Origin: Chryseobacterium sp. BGARF1
GTDB lineage: Bacteria > Bacteroidota > Bacteroidia > Flavobacteriales > Weeksellaceae
Length of the DNA: 64,000 nt
Direction: 5' to 3'
Assembly: GCF_001677955.1 (NCBI RefSeq)
Contig: NZ_LELA01000043.1
Coordinates: 112,861-176,860 of the forward strand
The notes under the pieces are model-generated. The model saw only the letters and a list, made by a program, of their open reading frames with translations. It was not told where the DNA came from and made no database searches. Within the stretch, counting starts at the first letter, position 1. Each line of letters begins with the position of its first letter. Positions 17,993 through 25,226 of this stretch are shown piece after piece. The translations under genes and the position numbers were made by a program.

Positions 17993-20002
17993 TTATCTGA
18001 TTGGTTTTTGGTCGATGCCAAGATTTTTAGCCATATCCATTGCTCTTTCTAGGAGACCTCTTTCCTGCTGATTGGCAACACCGTTCAGTTTGAAGATAAG
18101 GCTTGCAATACTCATATTTTTGATATCTTCTGAGGATACATTGTATTTTTCAACCATTCCCACTACTTTGCCGATGATGTTTTCACCATCACCCAGTAAG
18201 TTTTCTTTTACCAAAGTTGCATTTTCACTGTGACCGATGAATTTATCTAAACCTTTTCCTGCAGAAACCTGACGAATCACATTATCAAAGAACGTATTAT
18301 CACCACCAACGATGTCAATTTTTGCAGATTTGAATGCTTCCGCAAGAACGCCAGCCTGAGCTTGAGCAATATCTTTCTGAATTGAGATTTGCGCCAATTC
18401 CACTTCTTTTTCTTTCGCCAAAGTCAATCGGAATTCTTCGTGCTCTTTTCCTGCATCGTTTAGTTTTTTCATTGCTTCGGCTTTTTCGGTAATTCCGGCT
18501 GCTTCTGCAAATGCTTTTTCTTTAATAACTTCAGCCTGTGCAATACCTTCTTTTCTCTCTGCTTCCGCTTTTTTCTCGATAACAATCGATTCTACGATTC
18601 CCTGTCTTTCGGCTGCATCAGCTTTTGCATGAAGAACCTGAGCTTCAGATAAACCAACGGTTGCTTCTTCCTTCGCTTTTGCATCAGCAATAATTTTACG
18701 AGCTTCAGCTTCTTTTTCTGCTCCGTCACGTTTTGCCTGAGCTTCGATGACGTATTTTTGAGCATCTTTTTCTGCAGATAATCTTCTCGATTCTGCTGCT
18801 CTGGTTTCCTGGATTAATTTCTTTTCAGCTTCCTGAGTTGCCAAAGTAATTTCCACCTGTTTCATTCTGTCTGCTGTTTTGAAAGCTTCCAGATCTTTAA
18901 TTCCCTGCTGCTCTTCAACTACAGTTTTCTCCATCGTCAAACGCTCGCGGATCGCATCCTGAATATTTTTCTTCTCCAATTCGATTGCTTTCTCCTTTTC
19001 AATCTGAGCCAAAGAAACAATTCTTTCTCTTTCCGTTGCTTCCAACATTTGGTCTTTCTGCACTCTTTCGGTTTCTACCAAATCGGCACGTTCTTTATTT
19101 TTCGCAGCTATAACAACTTGTCTTTGTTTATTTTCCTCGGCGATTTGAAGTTTTTCTTCGGTTGCAATTCGAACAGTTTCATATTTTAAACGTTCTTCTT
19201 CAGTTACTTTTAAAATCTCAGCATTTTCTCGGGATTTAATATTAGCAACTTCTCTTTTTTGAGATTCTTCTTTTTCAGCCAATTGTTTTTCCAGTTCTAA
19301 AATAGCTTCACGAGCCTCAACATTTTGTTTCGTAATAATTTTTTCTTCATCTCTACGAACCTGATTGGCTTTAATATTTTGATTAGCCGTTAATTCAGTA
19401 ATTTTTTTAATCCCTTCTGAATCTAAAATATTATCTTTATCTAAATTCTCGATTTTTGTCTGTTCTAAATAATCAATCGCACAGTCATCTAAAACATAAC
19501 CATTCAAATCTGTTCCGATAATATCTAAAATTTCCTGACGGAATTCACTTCTTGCTTCATACAATTCAATGAATTCAAACTTTTTACCTACGGTTTTCAA
19601 GGCTTCAGAAAATTTAGCTTCAAATAATTCCCTCAACGTATTGATATCAGAAGCTCTCTGACAACCAATCGTCTGACCCACATTCACAATATCATCCGCC
19701 GATTTATTAACTCTGATAAAGAAAGCCACCTGAATATCGGCTCTCATATTATCTTTACAAATTAATCCTGCTCTTCCTTCTCGGGCAATTTCCAGTTTTT
19801 TCACGGAAATATCCATCGATTCCATGCGGTGAATAACTGGAATTACAATCCCTGCATTGAAGAAAACTTTCGTTCCTCCATAACCGGTTCTTAAAATAAC
19901 GATTCCCTGAACGGTTTTTTTATACATTGATAAAATCCAGAAAATCAATCCGAGCGATGCTACCACAACGACAACAATCCCAACAATCAAAGGTGTATTC
20001 AT
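17993..20002 (-). CDS. Flotillin (SPFH/YqiK-type)
   Basis: A 669-aa flotillin. It has one N-terminal membrane helix (residues 4-26), an SPFH/band-7 domain (about 30-210: GIVILRTGYGGTKVFF, NMRADIQVAFFIRVN), a very long Ala/Glu/Lys coiled coil (about 215-545, including EKAEAMKK), and a C-terminal FIGHSE..VVGMVEKYN segment. Flotillins assemble at the inner membrane and organise membrane microdomains. The YqiJ-type protein encoded 223 bases upstream is the usual partner. The gap between them holds a CCCTAAAG/CTTTAGGG inverted repeat, so expression of the two genes may be partly independent. Confidence 0.92.
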   Translation of the reverse strand: MNTPLIVGIVVVVVASLGLIFWILSMYKKTVQGIVILRTGYGGTKVFFNAGIVIPVIHRMESMDISVKKLEIAREGRAGLICKDNMRADIQVAFFIRVNKSADDIVNVGQTIGCQRASDINTLRELFEAKFSEALKTVGKKFEFIELYEARSEFRQEILDIIGTDLNGYVLDDCAIDYLEQTKIENLDKDNILDSEGIKKITELTANQNIKANQVRRDEEKIITKQNVEAREAILELEKQLAEKEESQKREVANIKSRENAEILKVTEEERLKYETVRIATEEKLQIAEENKQRQVVIAAKNKERADLVETERVQKDQMLEATERERIVSLAQIEKEKAIELEKKNIQDAIRERLTMEKTVVEEQQGIKDLEAFKTADRMKQVEITLATQEAEKKLIQETRAAESRRLSAEKDAQKYVIEAQAKRDGAEKEAEARKIIADAKAKEEATVGLSEAQVLHAKADAAERQGIVESIVIEKKAEAERKEGIAQAEVIKEKAFAEAAGITEKAEAMKKLNDAGKEHEEFRLTLAKEKEVELAQISIQKDIAQAQAGVLAEAFKSAKIDIVGGDNTFFDNVIRQVSAGKGLDKFIGHSENATLVKENLLGDGENIIGKVVGMVEKYNVSSEDIKNMSIASLIFKLNGVANQQERGLLERAMDMAKNLGIDQKPIR

Positions 20003-20044
20003 ATTTTTATAGTTTATTTATTTTAATGTGTTTTTAATTTATTT

Positions 20045-20130
20045 AAATCATCAAAATCATTTCCCCAACCCTAAAGGGAGTAATTTCAGATTCTTAAGAA
20101 ACTTCGCATCCTTTAGGGACGGATAAACAA
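20045..20130. repeat. Inverted repeat between yqiJ-like and flotillin genes
   Basis: CCCTAAAG at about 20070 and CTTTAGGG at about 20111 can form a stem with a 30-base loop. No ORF in the 223-base gap. Confidence 0.4.
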
Positions 20131-20225
20131 AATTTCATCATGAGTTAATACTTTTAATTTTTAAAGAAAACAGTCTAAAATTTTAATAAAAAGTATCATA
20201 AAAAAAGCAATCATTATTTCATAGT

Positions 20226-20873
20226 TTAAAATTTTATTTCTTCTGCCACATAATAAATTCTTTTCTCCCGATCTTCATCTACAATATACACAACCGTTCC
20301 ATGATTAATCACCTCTCCATCTTTACTTCTCACCATCAAAATCATGGGGTCATTTCCTATAAAAACTTCAAGCATTCCGGTTTTAGCTCCGTGAATTGTT
20401 GATTTCATTCTTCCTTGTCTGCCAAGAAAATCGTGAGAAACTTCACCTTTATGATTAATTTCTCTGAAGAAAGGATTCAAAGGTTTTAAAATTAATTTAG
20501 TCAACAACATGCTTACTAAAAATATAGGAATCACAAGCAAAGCAGAAACCCACAATCCTAAAGATAAAAATGCTTCGATATAAAATGAACCCAACCATGT
20601 TAACAAAAGCGACAATGTGAGAAAATAGGTAATCGGCACAATATCGAGATTCAGAAACTTCAAAAACTGAAGCCAGCCAGAAGCATCATCCGGAACATGA
20701 ATATGCCCATCCGGACTGTCTATATCTGCATCAAGATCGGCATCAATCCCAACATCAATATCCAAACCTGTGATGATCGTAAAAAGCCAATAAATCACAG
20801 ACAAAATCAGCAGCACGCTCAAAACTGTATTGACCGGCGAAAAAGCTGTAGTTAAAAATTCATGATAGGTCAT
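20226..20873 (-). CDS. YqiJ-type membrane protein with OB-fold tail
   Basis: A 215-aa inner-membrane protein. Hydrophobic helices lie at about residues 13-37 and, as two further helices, 72-128. A soluble C-terminal domain (about 140-215: FLGRQGRMKSTIHGAKTGMLEVFI) is consistent with the OB fold of YqiJ/NfeD-like proteins. An acidic Asp-rich stretch (DIDVGIDADLDADIDSPDG) lies between helices 1 and 2. YqiJ-family proteins pair with flotillins, here encoded next on the same strand, and are thought to stabilise or anchor them. Family assignment rests on architecture and context. Confidence 0.82.
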   Translation of the reverse strand: MTYHEFLTTAFSPVNTVLSVLLILSVIYWLFTIITGLDIDVGIDADLDADIDSPDGHIHVPDDASGWLQFLKFLNLDIVPITYFLTLSLLLTWLGSFYIEAFLSLGLWVSALLVIPIFLVSMLLTKLILKPLNPFFREINHKGEVSHDFLGRQGRMKSTIHGAKTGMLEVFIGNDPMILMVRSKDGEVINHGTVVYIVDEDREKRIYYVAEEIKF

Positions 20874-21047
20874 ATGCGTTTTTTTTAAAATTAATCAATT
20901 CACAACAAATACCAATTTAAATAAAACATTTAAAGCATTACAATCTAAAAACTTAACTTATTTACTTAATTTTGACTGATTGTACACAAATATAATAAAA
21001 TTTAATCAAATTGCAAATATTATTAGCAAAATACTTAAAATTAATAT

Positions 21048-21055
21048 TACATTTG
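21048..21055 (+). promoter_or_regulatory. Promoter -7 box of the XRE regulator
   Basis: TACATTTG is a perfect TAnnTTTG box, 18 bases before the ATG. TTGCAAA occurs at 21011 and again at 21054, a possible autoregulatory direct repeat around the promoter. Confidence 0.5.
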
Positions 21056-21073
21056 CAAAAAAGATTAGAACAT

Positions 21074-21685
21074 ATGAGTTTTTTCGGAGCTAATATTAAA
21101 ACAATAAGACAGGCAAAAGGTTTAAGTCAACAAGCATTCGCAGATTTATTTGATTTAACCAGAGGTGTTATAGGCGCTTATGAAGAAGGAAGATCCGAAC
21201 CTAAAATATCCACCCTACTCACTGTTGTACATTACTTTAATTTGGATTTAGATAAATTCTTAACGGTTCCTTTAACTATTGATGATTTAAATAAACCGGA
21301 AAATTTAGAAAAATTCCAATTATCTTTCAATTCTGATTTACCTTATCAAGAAAATAACATTGATAATAATATTAAATATAACTCACTGCAAAAAGCGTTA
21401 GCAAATATTGATTTAATCTATGAATTTACAGAAAGTACATTGCTTTTATCAAATTACAACCTAGGAGACTTCTTGTTTTTAATAAAATCTAATATCTTAA
21501 AGCAAAACCCTGAAACGCTATTATTTTTGGAAAAAGGAAATTTGAAATACCTTTCTTCGATTGCAAAAGAAGATTATCATAAAAAAGAAGTGTATAAAAT
21601 TTCCGGCTATCTTTCTTTTGAGCAAAAAAATATCCTCTCCAGTATTTTGGAAAGGATTGAGATTTTGGAAAAAAGAGGGAAATAA
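21074..21685 (+). CDS. XRE-family helix-turn-helix regulator
   Basis: A 203-aa protein with an N-terminal XRE/Cro HTH (residues about 5-60: IKTIRQAKGLSQQAFADLFDLTRGVIGAYEEGRSEP). The C-terminal part has no known ligand domain and looks helical. The chosen ATG gives MSFFGANIK just before helix 1; 21 extra codons upstream would read through the promoter box. It is divergent from the YqiJ/flotillin genes and 19 bases from the convergent small membrane protein gene, so it may regulate itself or the flotillin locus (position only). Confidence 0.82.
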   Translation: MSFFGANIKTIRQAKGLSQQAFADLFDLTRGVIGAYEEGRSEPKISTLLTVVHYFNLDLDKFLTVPLTIDDLNKPENLEKFQLSFNSDLPYQENNIDNNIKYNSLQKALANIDLIYEFTESTLLLSNYNLGDFLFLIKSNILKQNPETLLFLEKGNLKYLSSIAKEDYHKKEVYKISGYLSFEQKNILSSILERIEILEKRGK

Positions 21686-21704
21686 AATCTAATATTCTTT
21701 TCTT

Positions 21705-21896
21705 TTATTTCTGACCTCGATGCCTGAGACTTCTGATTAAAAAGAAAACAGAAAATAGAAAAGTGCAAAGATAGACAATACTCAATGCCGTCTTGTCGAC
21801 TGTCATGGTTCTAAAATCAATTTGTTTCCATAATGCACCTCCTACAATAATGGCGATGATAGCGAAGAAAAATGTTCCTCCTTTTTTATTTTCCAT
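21705..21896 (-). CDS. Small two-helix membrane protein
   Basis: A 63-aa protein starting MENKKGGTFFFAI. It has two hydrophobic helices (about residues 8-22 and 37-54) with a basic tail (RSLRHRGQK), consistent with a small integral membrane protein. It lies 47 bases after the alpha/beta hydrolase gene on the same strand and is probably its operon partner. A longer start 10 codons upstream is less likely because it falls in the intergenic leader. No family recognised. Confidence 0.6.
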   Translation of the reverse strand: MENKKGGTFFFAIIAIIVGGALWKQIDFRTMTVDKTALSIVYLCTFLFSVFFLIRSLRHRGQK

Positions 21897-21943
21897 AGTT
21901 ATTATTTTTTTAGTTTTAATTAGCAATCTTGCGAGAACAACTT

Positions 21944-23236
21944 TTATATTTTTTCAAAAAAATCTAAAACAGCTTTATTAAATTTCTCAGGCATATTCTG
22001 GGGAGCTTCATGATCTCCGCCTTTAAAAATAAGCATTTTACCGTTCGGAATTTTATCTGCAATAAGTTTGGTGTGTTTTTCAGGCATCACATCATGTTCT
22101 CCCGCCATCACCAAAGTCGGCGCCTGTATTTTTTTCAATTCGGCTGGATCGATGTTCGGCTCTGTAAGAAGGAGCATCTTAAGGCGATAGTTCATATCAT
22201 TTTCTAAAATGCCATTTGCTTTCATTTCTTTCACCTGTTGATTGAGAATTTTATTGATTTTAGGATCTACAGAAGTTTTGTTATTGTACAAAACCGTTCC
22301 CATAATTGCCATTTTCTTGACTTTATCAGGATGTTCCATCCCTAAAATGACCGCAATGTTTCCACCGTCGCTCCAGCCTAAGACGTTTACATTTTTAAGA
22401 TTCATTTGATCTAAAAAAACATTCACATCATCCGCCATTAATTCATAAGTTAGCTTTGTATCGTTTGAAGTTGAATTTCCCTGACCGCGACTGTCTAAAC
22501 CAATTACCTGATATTTTTTGCTTAAAACTTCGAGCTGATTATTAAAACTTGCCATCGAACTGTTATTTCCGTGGATCAACAAAAGCGGTTCGCCTTGTCC
22601 ATACACTTCATAGTATAATTTCACACCATTTACATCCATCAACTTTCCGATTTCTTTATTATTACCGAAACCAGGTGTAACGACAGCAGATGAATTATCA
22701 ATAAGCAAAGACTGTTTCCCTGATAAAGATTTAGCAGTTGAAATTGACATTTTAGAACCTTCATCTTTAGAGTAAGATTGCCAAGGCATCAAAGATGCAT
22801 CTTCAAAACCACCGTTTTTTAAAGGAACTTCTATCTTATTTTTGCCTTCCAAAATGAACAATTTAAAATCATCAAGGTAATAACTTCCTTTACCCGCAAC
22901 AGAAATTCCTACAGCGATTCCTTTTGCGTTTTTAATAATTTTTCCCTTAAGTTCATATGGACTCCATTCTCCTTTTTTATAATAAATCTGTGCATCATCG
23001 CTATGAATCATGCCTTTCATTCCTGTTCCTTTTCCGTCCAGAAACAAAGCACTTAATACCATCCATGAATTATTACTTATATCACTGTTGTAAAATATTT
23101 TTCCTTCAAGAATAAAATTCTTACCCTGATATTTTTCAACATTGACCACCTGAAAAACCTGATAAAGCTGACCTGATATTTTAGAAAAAATAATAAAAAA
23201 GAGAAATAGAAAAAGTTTTAAAGTTAATCTTATCAT
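21944..23236 (-). CDS. Secreted alpha/beta hydrolase with N-terminal beta-sandwich-like domain
   Basis: A 430-aa protein with a hydrophobic signal peptide (residues 1-22). Residues about 23-190 look like a carbohydrate-binding-type beta sandwich (ending near VVTPGFGN). A full alpha/beta hydrolase follows: oxyanion loop LLIHGNNSS, nucleophile elbow GWSDGG, a late GEHDVMPE acid turn and catalytic His in GGDHEAP. It resembles proline iminopeptidase- or 3-oxoadipate lactonase-like hydrolases, but the substrate is unknown. The fused N-terminal domain is uncommon. Export to the periplasm or surface is predicted; it has no type IX tail. Confidence 0.82.
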   Translation of the reverse strand: MIRLTLKLFLFLFFIIFSKISGQLYQVFQVVNVEKYQGKNFILEGKIFYNSDISNNSWMVLSALFLDGKGTGMKGMIHSDDAQIYYKKGEWSPYELKGKIIKNAKGIAVGISVAGKGSYYLDDFKLFILEGKNKIEVPLKNGGFEDASLMPWQSYSKDEGSKMSISTAKSLSGKQSLLIDNSSAVVTPGFGNNKEIGKLMDVNGVKLYYEVYGQGEPLLLIHGNNSSMASFNNQLEVLSKKYQVIGLDSRGQGNSTSNDTKLTYELMADDVNVFLDQMNLKNVNVLGWSDGGNIAVILGMEHPDKVKKMAIMGTVLYNNKTSVDPKINKILNQQVKEMKANGILENDMNYRLKMLLLTEPNIDPAELKKIQAPTLVMAGEHDVMPEKHTKLIADKIPNGKMLIFKGGDHEAPQNMPEKFNKAVLDFFEKI

Positions 23237-23419
23237 GGTGATGTAATTTTAGTTATTAAATGATATACAGAAGACAATAAATGTTTCAATTTGGTTACAG
23301 CCTTTTTATAAAAAACTTATATTACATTTCTTTAAACTGCTTATAGCAAAGATATAAACCTTCTAATTTTATTTCACAAAATAAAGATAAAAATACAAAA
23401 TATTATTTTCCAAATAAAA

Positions 23420-23447
23420 AAATCCTTCCCGAATTTGGAAAGGATTT
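23420..23447 (-). terminator. Terminator closing the Y-RNA array transcript
   Basis: On the minus strand AAATCCTT and AAGGATTT flank an inner TCC/GGA pair and are followed by TTTTTATTT. It lies just after the last Y-RNA-like element, marking the 3' end of the whole array. Confidence 0.8.
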
Positions 23448-23464
23448 GAATAATTAATAAAAAT

Positions 23465-23602
23465 AATAAAAGGTAAAAATCAAGAAAAGAATGCGGGGCA
23501 TGTCAAGCCGGAGTCGAACCGGATAGCCTTGCCGGAGTTACCGACTTCGCTATTCCTCCCCATGAGTGAGACGAAGTATCTTTTCTCTACGACACTTTTA
23601 TT
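23465..23602 (-). ncRNA. Y-RNA-like element Y6 with atypical tRNA-like module
   Basis: Outer stem AATAAAAG/CTTTTATT, 5' loop motif TGTCGTA, inner helix AGAAAAGA/TCTTTTCT, then TACTTCG; the 3' side carries TTTTTACC, as in the sister elements. The insert has a T-arm hairpin CCGG-TTCGACT-CCGG bounded by CAAG/CTTG, an AATAGC/GCTAT pairing and GGGG/CCCC closure. This module is not permuted, unlike Y1, Y2 and Y5. It is the last element before the terminator. Confidence 0.75.
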
Positions 23603-23608
23603 TTTTTT

Positions 23609-23758
23609 AAACAAGGCGACAGTCAAAAAGTGTGTCGTGCTCTAACCAACTGAGCTACTCTCCCAATAGAAATTGTGTTTTATTGGTGGAAGAGACGGGA
23701 CTCGAACCCGCGTCCCCGTCGTGATAATCGAAGTAACACTATTCTACGGCACTTGTTT
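23609..23758 (-). ncRNA. Y-RNA-like element Y5 with complete circularly permuted tRNA including CCA
   Basis: Outer stem AAACAAG/CTTGTTT, then TGCCGTA and TTACTTCG as in the other elements. Inside, a tRNA 3' half comes first (T arm GCGGG-TTCGAGT-CCCGT, acceptor strand CTCTTCC, then ACCA), a 19-base linker follows, then a 5' half (GGGAGAG-TA-GCTC..GAGC). The acceptor strands GGGAGAG and CTCTTCC pair over all 7 positions, and the D arm is perfect. After the 5' half, CGACA/TGTCG forms an anticodon-like stem with an 11-base loop. The only permuted element with an encoded CCA. It begins 8 bases after the SMI1/KNR4 stop codon. Confidence 0.82.
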
Positions 23759-23765
23759 TTTATTT

Positions 23766-24608
23766 TTAAATTTCTTCTTCAGCAATAAACGTTTTTGTGA
23801 TAGGATGCCCTCTTGTTCCTTCTGGAAAATAATTTAGTCCAAAACCACTCCATCCGGAAGACCAATAAAGCATCATTTCTTTGAGGTAAGGAACGTCTTT
23901 TGTTTTATTATACATTATATTTTCATCAAAAATCTCTTGCACTTCTGGCAATAATTCAGGATAAAACATTTGGTCTTCTTCATCAAAAATATCAATATAA
24001 ATATCAAGATGATTTCTAATTTCATTTAATAAACCCGTTCTAAAATCCCATCCCATTATCAAAATATCAGAACCTCTAACAGAAAGAATTGGTTGCCACT
24101 CAAGATTTTCATCACTTACAACAAATACACTACCCGTCAACGGTAATAAACTTGGTACATTAGAAAACCATTTATCAAAAATTTCTTTTCTTTTTTCAGC
24201 AGATTTTGGTTTTATCCCCCATGATTTTAGCCAAACTTTATTCACAGAATCAATATCATCAAACATCCATTGATAAGGTTCTTTCATTGTTTTTAAAATT
24301 TCTTCTTCATCTTCCAACCAATTGTAAAAGAAAGTACTTTCCTCAGAAATTATTTTGCCATCTTCTTCGTATTCGACAATTTCTTTTTTATCAATTGCAT
24401 GTAGAATTTTCAGGAATTCACGATGTGCTGATGTAAATTTGATGGCATATTCTAATTCAATAGAATCAATCTGTTCCTCACTTAGCGGTTGCCATTTCGC
24501 ACCGTAAAATCCTTTGGGGTAAAAACTCTCGTCATCAACTGACCATACATTTTCTGTTCGTTCCCTTATCCAATATAAAAAATCTATAAAATTTACTGGT
24601 ATTTCCAC
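23766..24608 (-). CDS. SMI1/KNR4 (SUKH)-family protein
   Basis: A 280-aa acidic protein. Residues about 35-75 carry the SMI1/KNR4 opening pattern LSEEQIDSIELEYAIKF followed by HREFLKILHAID. Later segments (PLLPLTGSVFVVSD, SVRGSDILIMGWD) fit the family core. SUKH proteins are common immunity or regulatory partners. The gene sits between Y-RNA-like elements Y4 (ending 20 bases upstream) and Y5 (starting 8 bases downstream), so it must be co-transcribed with the RNA array. No cognate toxin is next to it; a link with RNA repair is positional only. Confidence 0.75.
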   Translation of the reverse strand: MEIPVNFIDFLYWIRERTENVWSVDDESFYPKGFYGAKWQPLSEEQIDSIELEYAIKFTSAHREFLKILHAIDKKEIVEYEEDGKIISEESTFFYNWLEDEEEILKTMKEPYQWMFDDIDSVNKVWLKSWGIKPKSAEKRKEIFDKWFSNVPSLLPLTGSVFVVSDENLEWQPILSVRGSDILIMGWDFRTGLLNEIRNHLDIYIDIFDEEDQMFYPELLPEVQEIFDENIMYNKTKDVPYLKEMMLYWSSGWSGFGLNYFPEGTRGHPITKTFIAEEEI

Positions 24609-24627
24609 GTAATTTATTTTTAATTAA

Positions 24628-24735
24628 AAAGAGGCAAATGGCAAGAAAACCACGAATAAGTTTTAACACTTATTTTCTGGATTTGAACCAATATCATAAG
24701 ATTTACCGAAGTAAGTTTTCTTTACGGCACTCTTT
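24628..24735 (-). ncRNA. Y-RNA-like element Y4 with T-arm/acceptor minihelix
   Basis: Outer stem AAAGAG/CTCTTT, TGCCGTA, inner helix AAGAAAAC/GTTTTCTT and TTACTTCGG repeat the array pattern. The insert is a T-arm-like hairpin (TTGG-TTCAAAT-CCAG) stacked on a 7-bp stem AATAAGT/ACTTATT closed by loop GTTAAA. There is no D or anticodon arm, so only the acceptor half of a tRNA is mimicked. Confidence 0.75.
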
Positions 24736-24751
24736 ATTTAAACTGAATTTA

Positions 24752-24851
24752 AAAGAGGTAACTCATTGAAAGACTTCCCAATCTTTTTCAAGATCGTTTG
24801 GACTCGAACCAAAATTATACCAAGAAGTAAGTCTTTTCTACGACACTCTTT
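24752..24851 (-). ncRNA. Y-RNA-like element Y3 with T-arm/acceptor minihelix capped by GAAA
   Basis: Outer stem AAAGAG/CTCTTT, TGTCGTA, inner helix AAAGACTT/AAGTCTTT, then ACTTC; TTACC precedes the closing strand. The insert is a T arm (TTTGG-TTCGAGT-CCAAA) followed by an acceptor-like stem CGATCTT/AAGATTG capped by a GAAA tetraloop. It is a minimal tRNA mimic without 5' half. Six bases separate it from Y2. Confidence 0.8.
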
Positions 24852-24857
24852 ATTTTT

Positions 24858-24998
24858 AAATCAAGGTAAAAATTAAGAATCTTTCAGTGCTTTTGCTCTA
24901 CCTACTGAGCTACTCTTCCGTTTTTAAGAAAAAGGCAGGATTCGAACCCGCGACCCAAAGATTAAATATCGAAGTATGATTCTAAAACGACTTGATTT
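24858..24998 (-). ncRNA. Y-RNA-like element Y2 with circularly permuted tRNA module
   Basis: Outer stem AAATCAAG/CTTGATTT is perfect over 8 bp; inner helix AGAATC/GATTCT and bulge ATACTTCG follow, with TTTTTACC on the 3' side. Inside, a T arm (GCGGG-TTCGAAT-CCTGC) and acceptor strand CTTTTTC are followed by an 8-base linker and the 5' half GGAAGAG-TA-GCTC..GAGC. The acceptor pairs 7 of 7 with G-U. AATCTTT/AAAGATT can extend the inner stem. No CCA is encoded. Confidence 0.82.
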
Positions 24999-25013
24999 TT
25001 TTATATTTTTTAA

Positions 25014-25085
25014 AACCGAGCAATTTTGAAAAAGAGTTTTGAGTTCAATGTAAAGTAGAAGGAACTCTTTTTTACGGCATCGGTT
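25014..25085 (-). ncRNA. Minimal Y-RNA-like hairpin (Yb) without tRNA module
   Basis: AACCGA/TCGGTT outer stem, TGCCGTA loop motif, inner helix AAAAAGAGTT/AACTCTTTTT and CCTTC. It has the Y-RNA-like base of its neighbours but only a simple loop instead of a tRNA-like domain, about 72 bases in all. It lies between Y1 and Y2. Confidence 0.7.
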
Positions 25086-25090
25086 GTTTT

Positions 25091-25226
25091 AAAGTAAGGT
25101 AAAAAATCAAACAGAGACTTACTAACAGAGCGATACCAATTACGCCATTCCGAATTTCGGAAACAGGATTCGAACCTGTATTGCTGTCCCTTAAACGAAG
25201 AAATTCTGTTTTACGACACTTACTTT
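25091..25226 (-). ncRNA. Y-RNA-like element Y1 with circularly permuted tRNA module
   Basis: Outer stem AAAGTAAG/CTTACTTT, TGTCGTA, inner helix AAACAGA/TCTGTTT, TTTCTTCG and TTTTTTACC. The T arm ACAGG-TTCGAAT-CCTGT is followed by the self-complementary acceptor TTCCGAAATTCGGAA, then a 5' half with D arm GCG-TAATTGGTAT-CGC. The 5' edge of the outer stem overlaps the stop codon of the 76-aa gene, so the RNA must be cut from that mRNA or made in competition with it. Confidence 0.8.

Noticed and set aside
24206..24436. Plus-strand 76-codon frame inside the SMI1/KNR4 gene
   Set aside because: Antisense shadow without start signals.
23465..25226. Ordinary tRNA genes in the Y array
   Set aside because: The T-arm and D-arm pieces occur in 3'-before-5' order or without D arms; none forms a normal cloverleaf.
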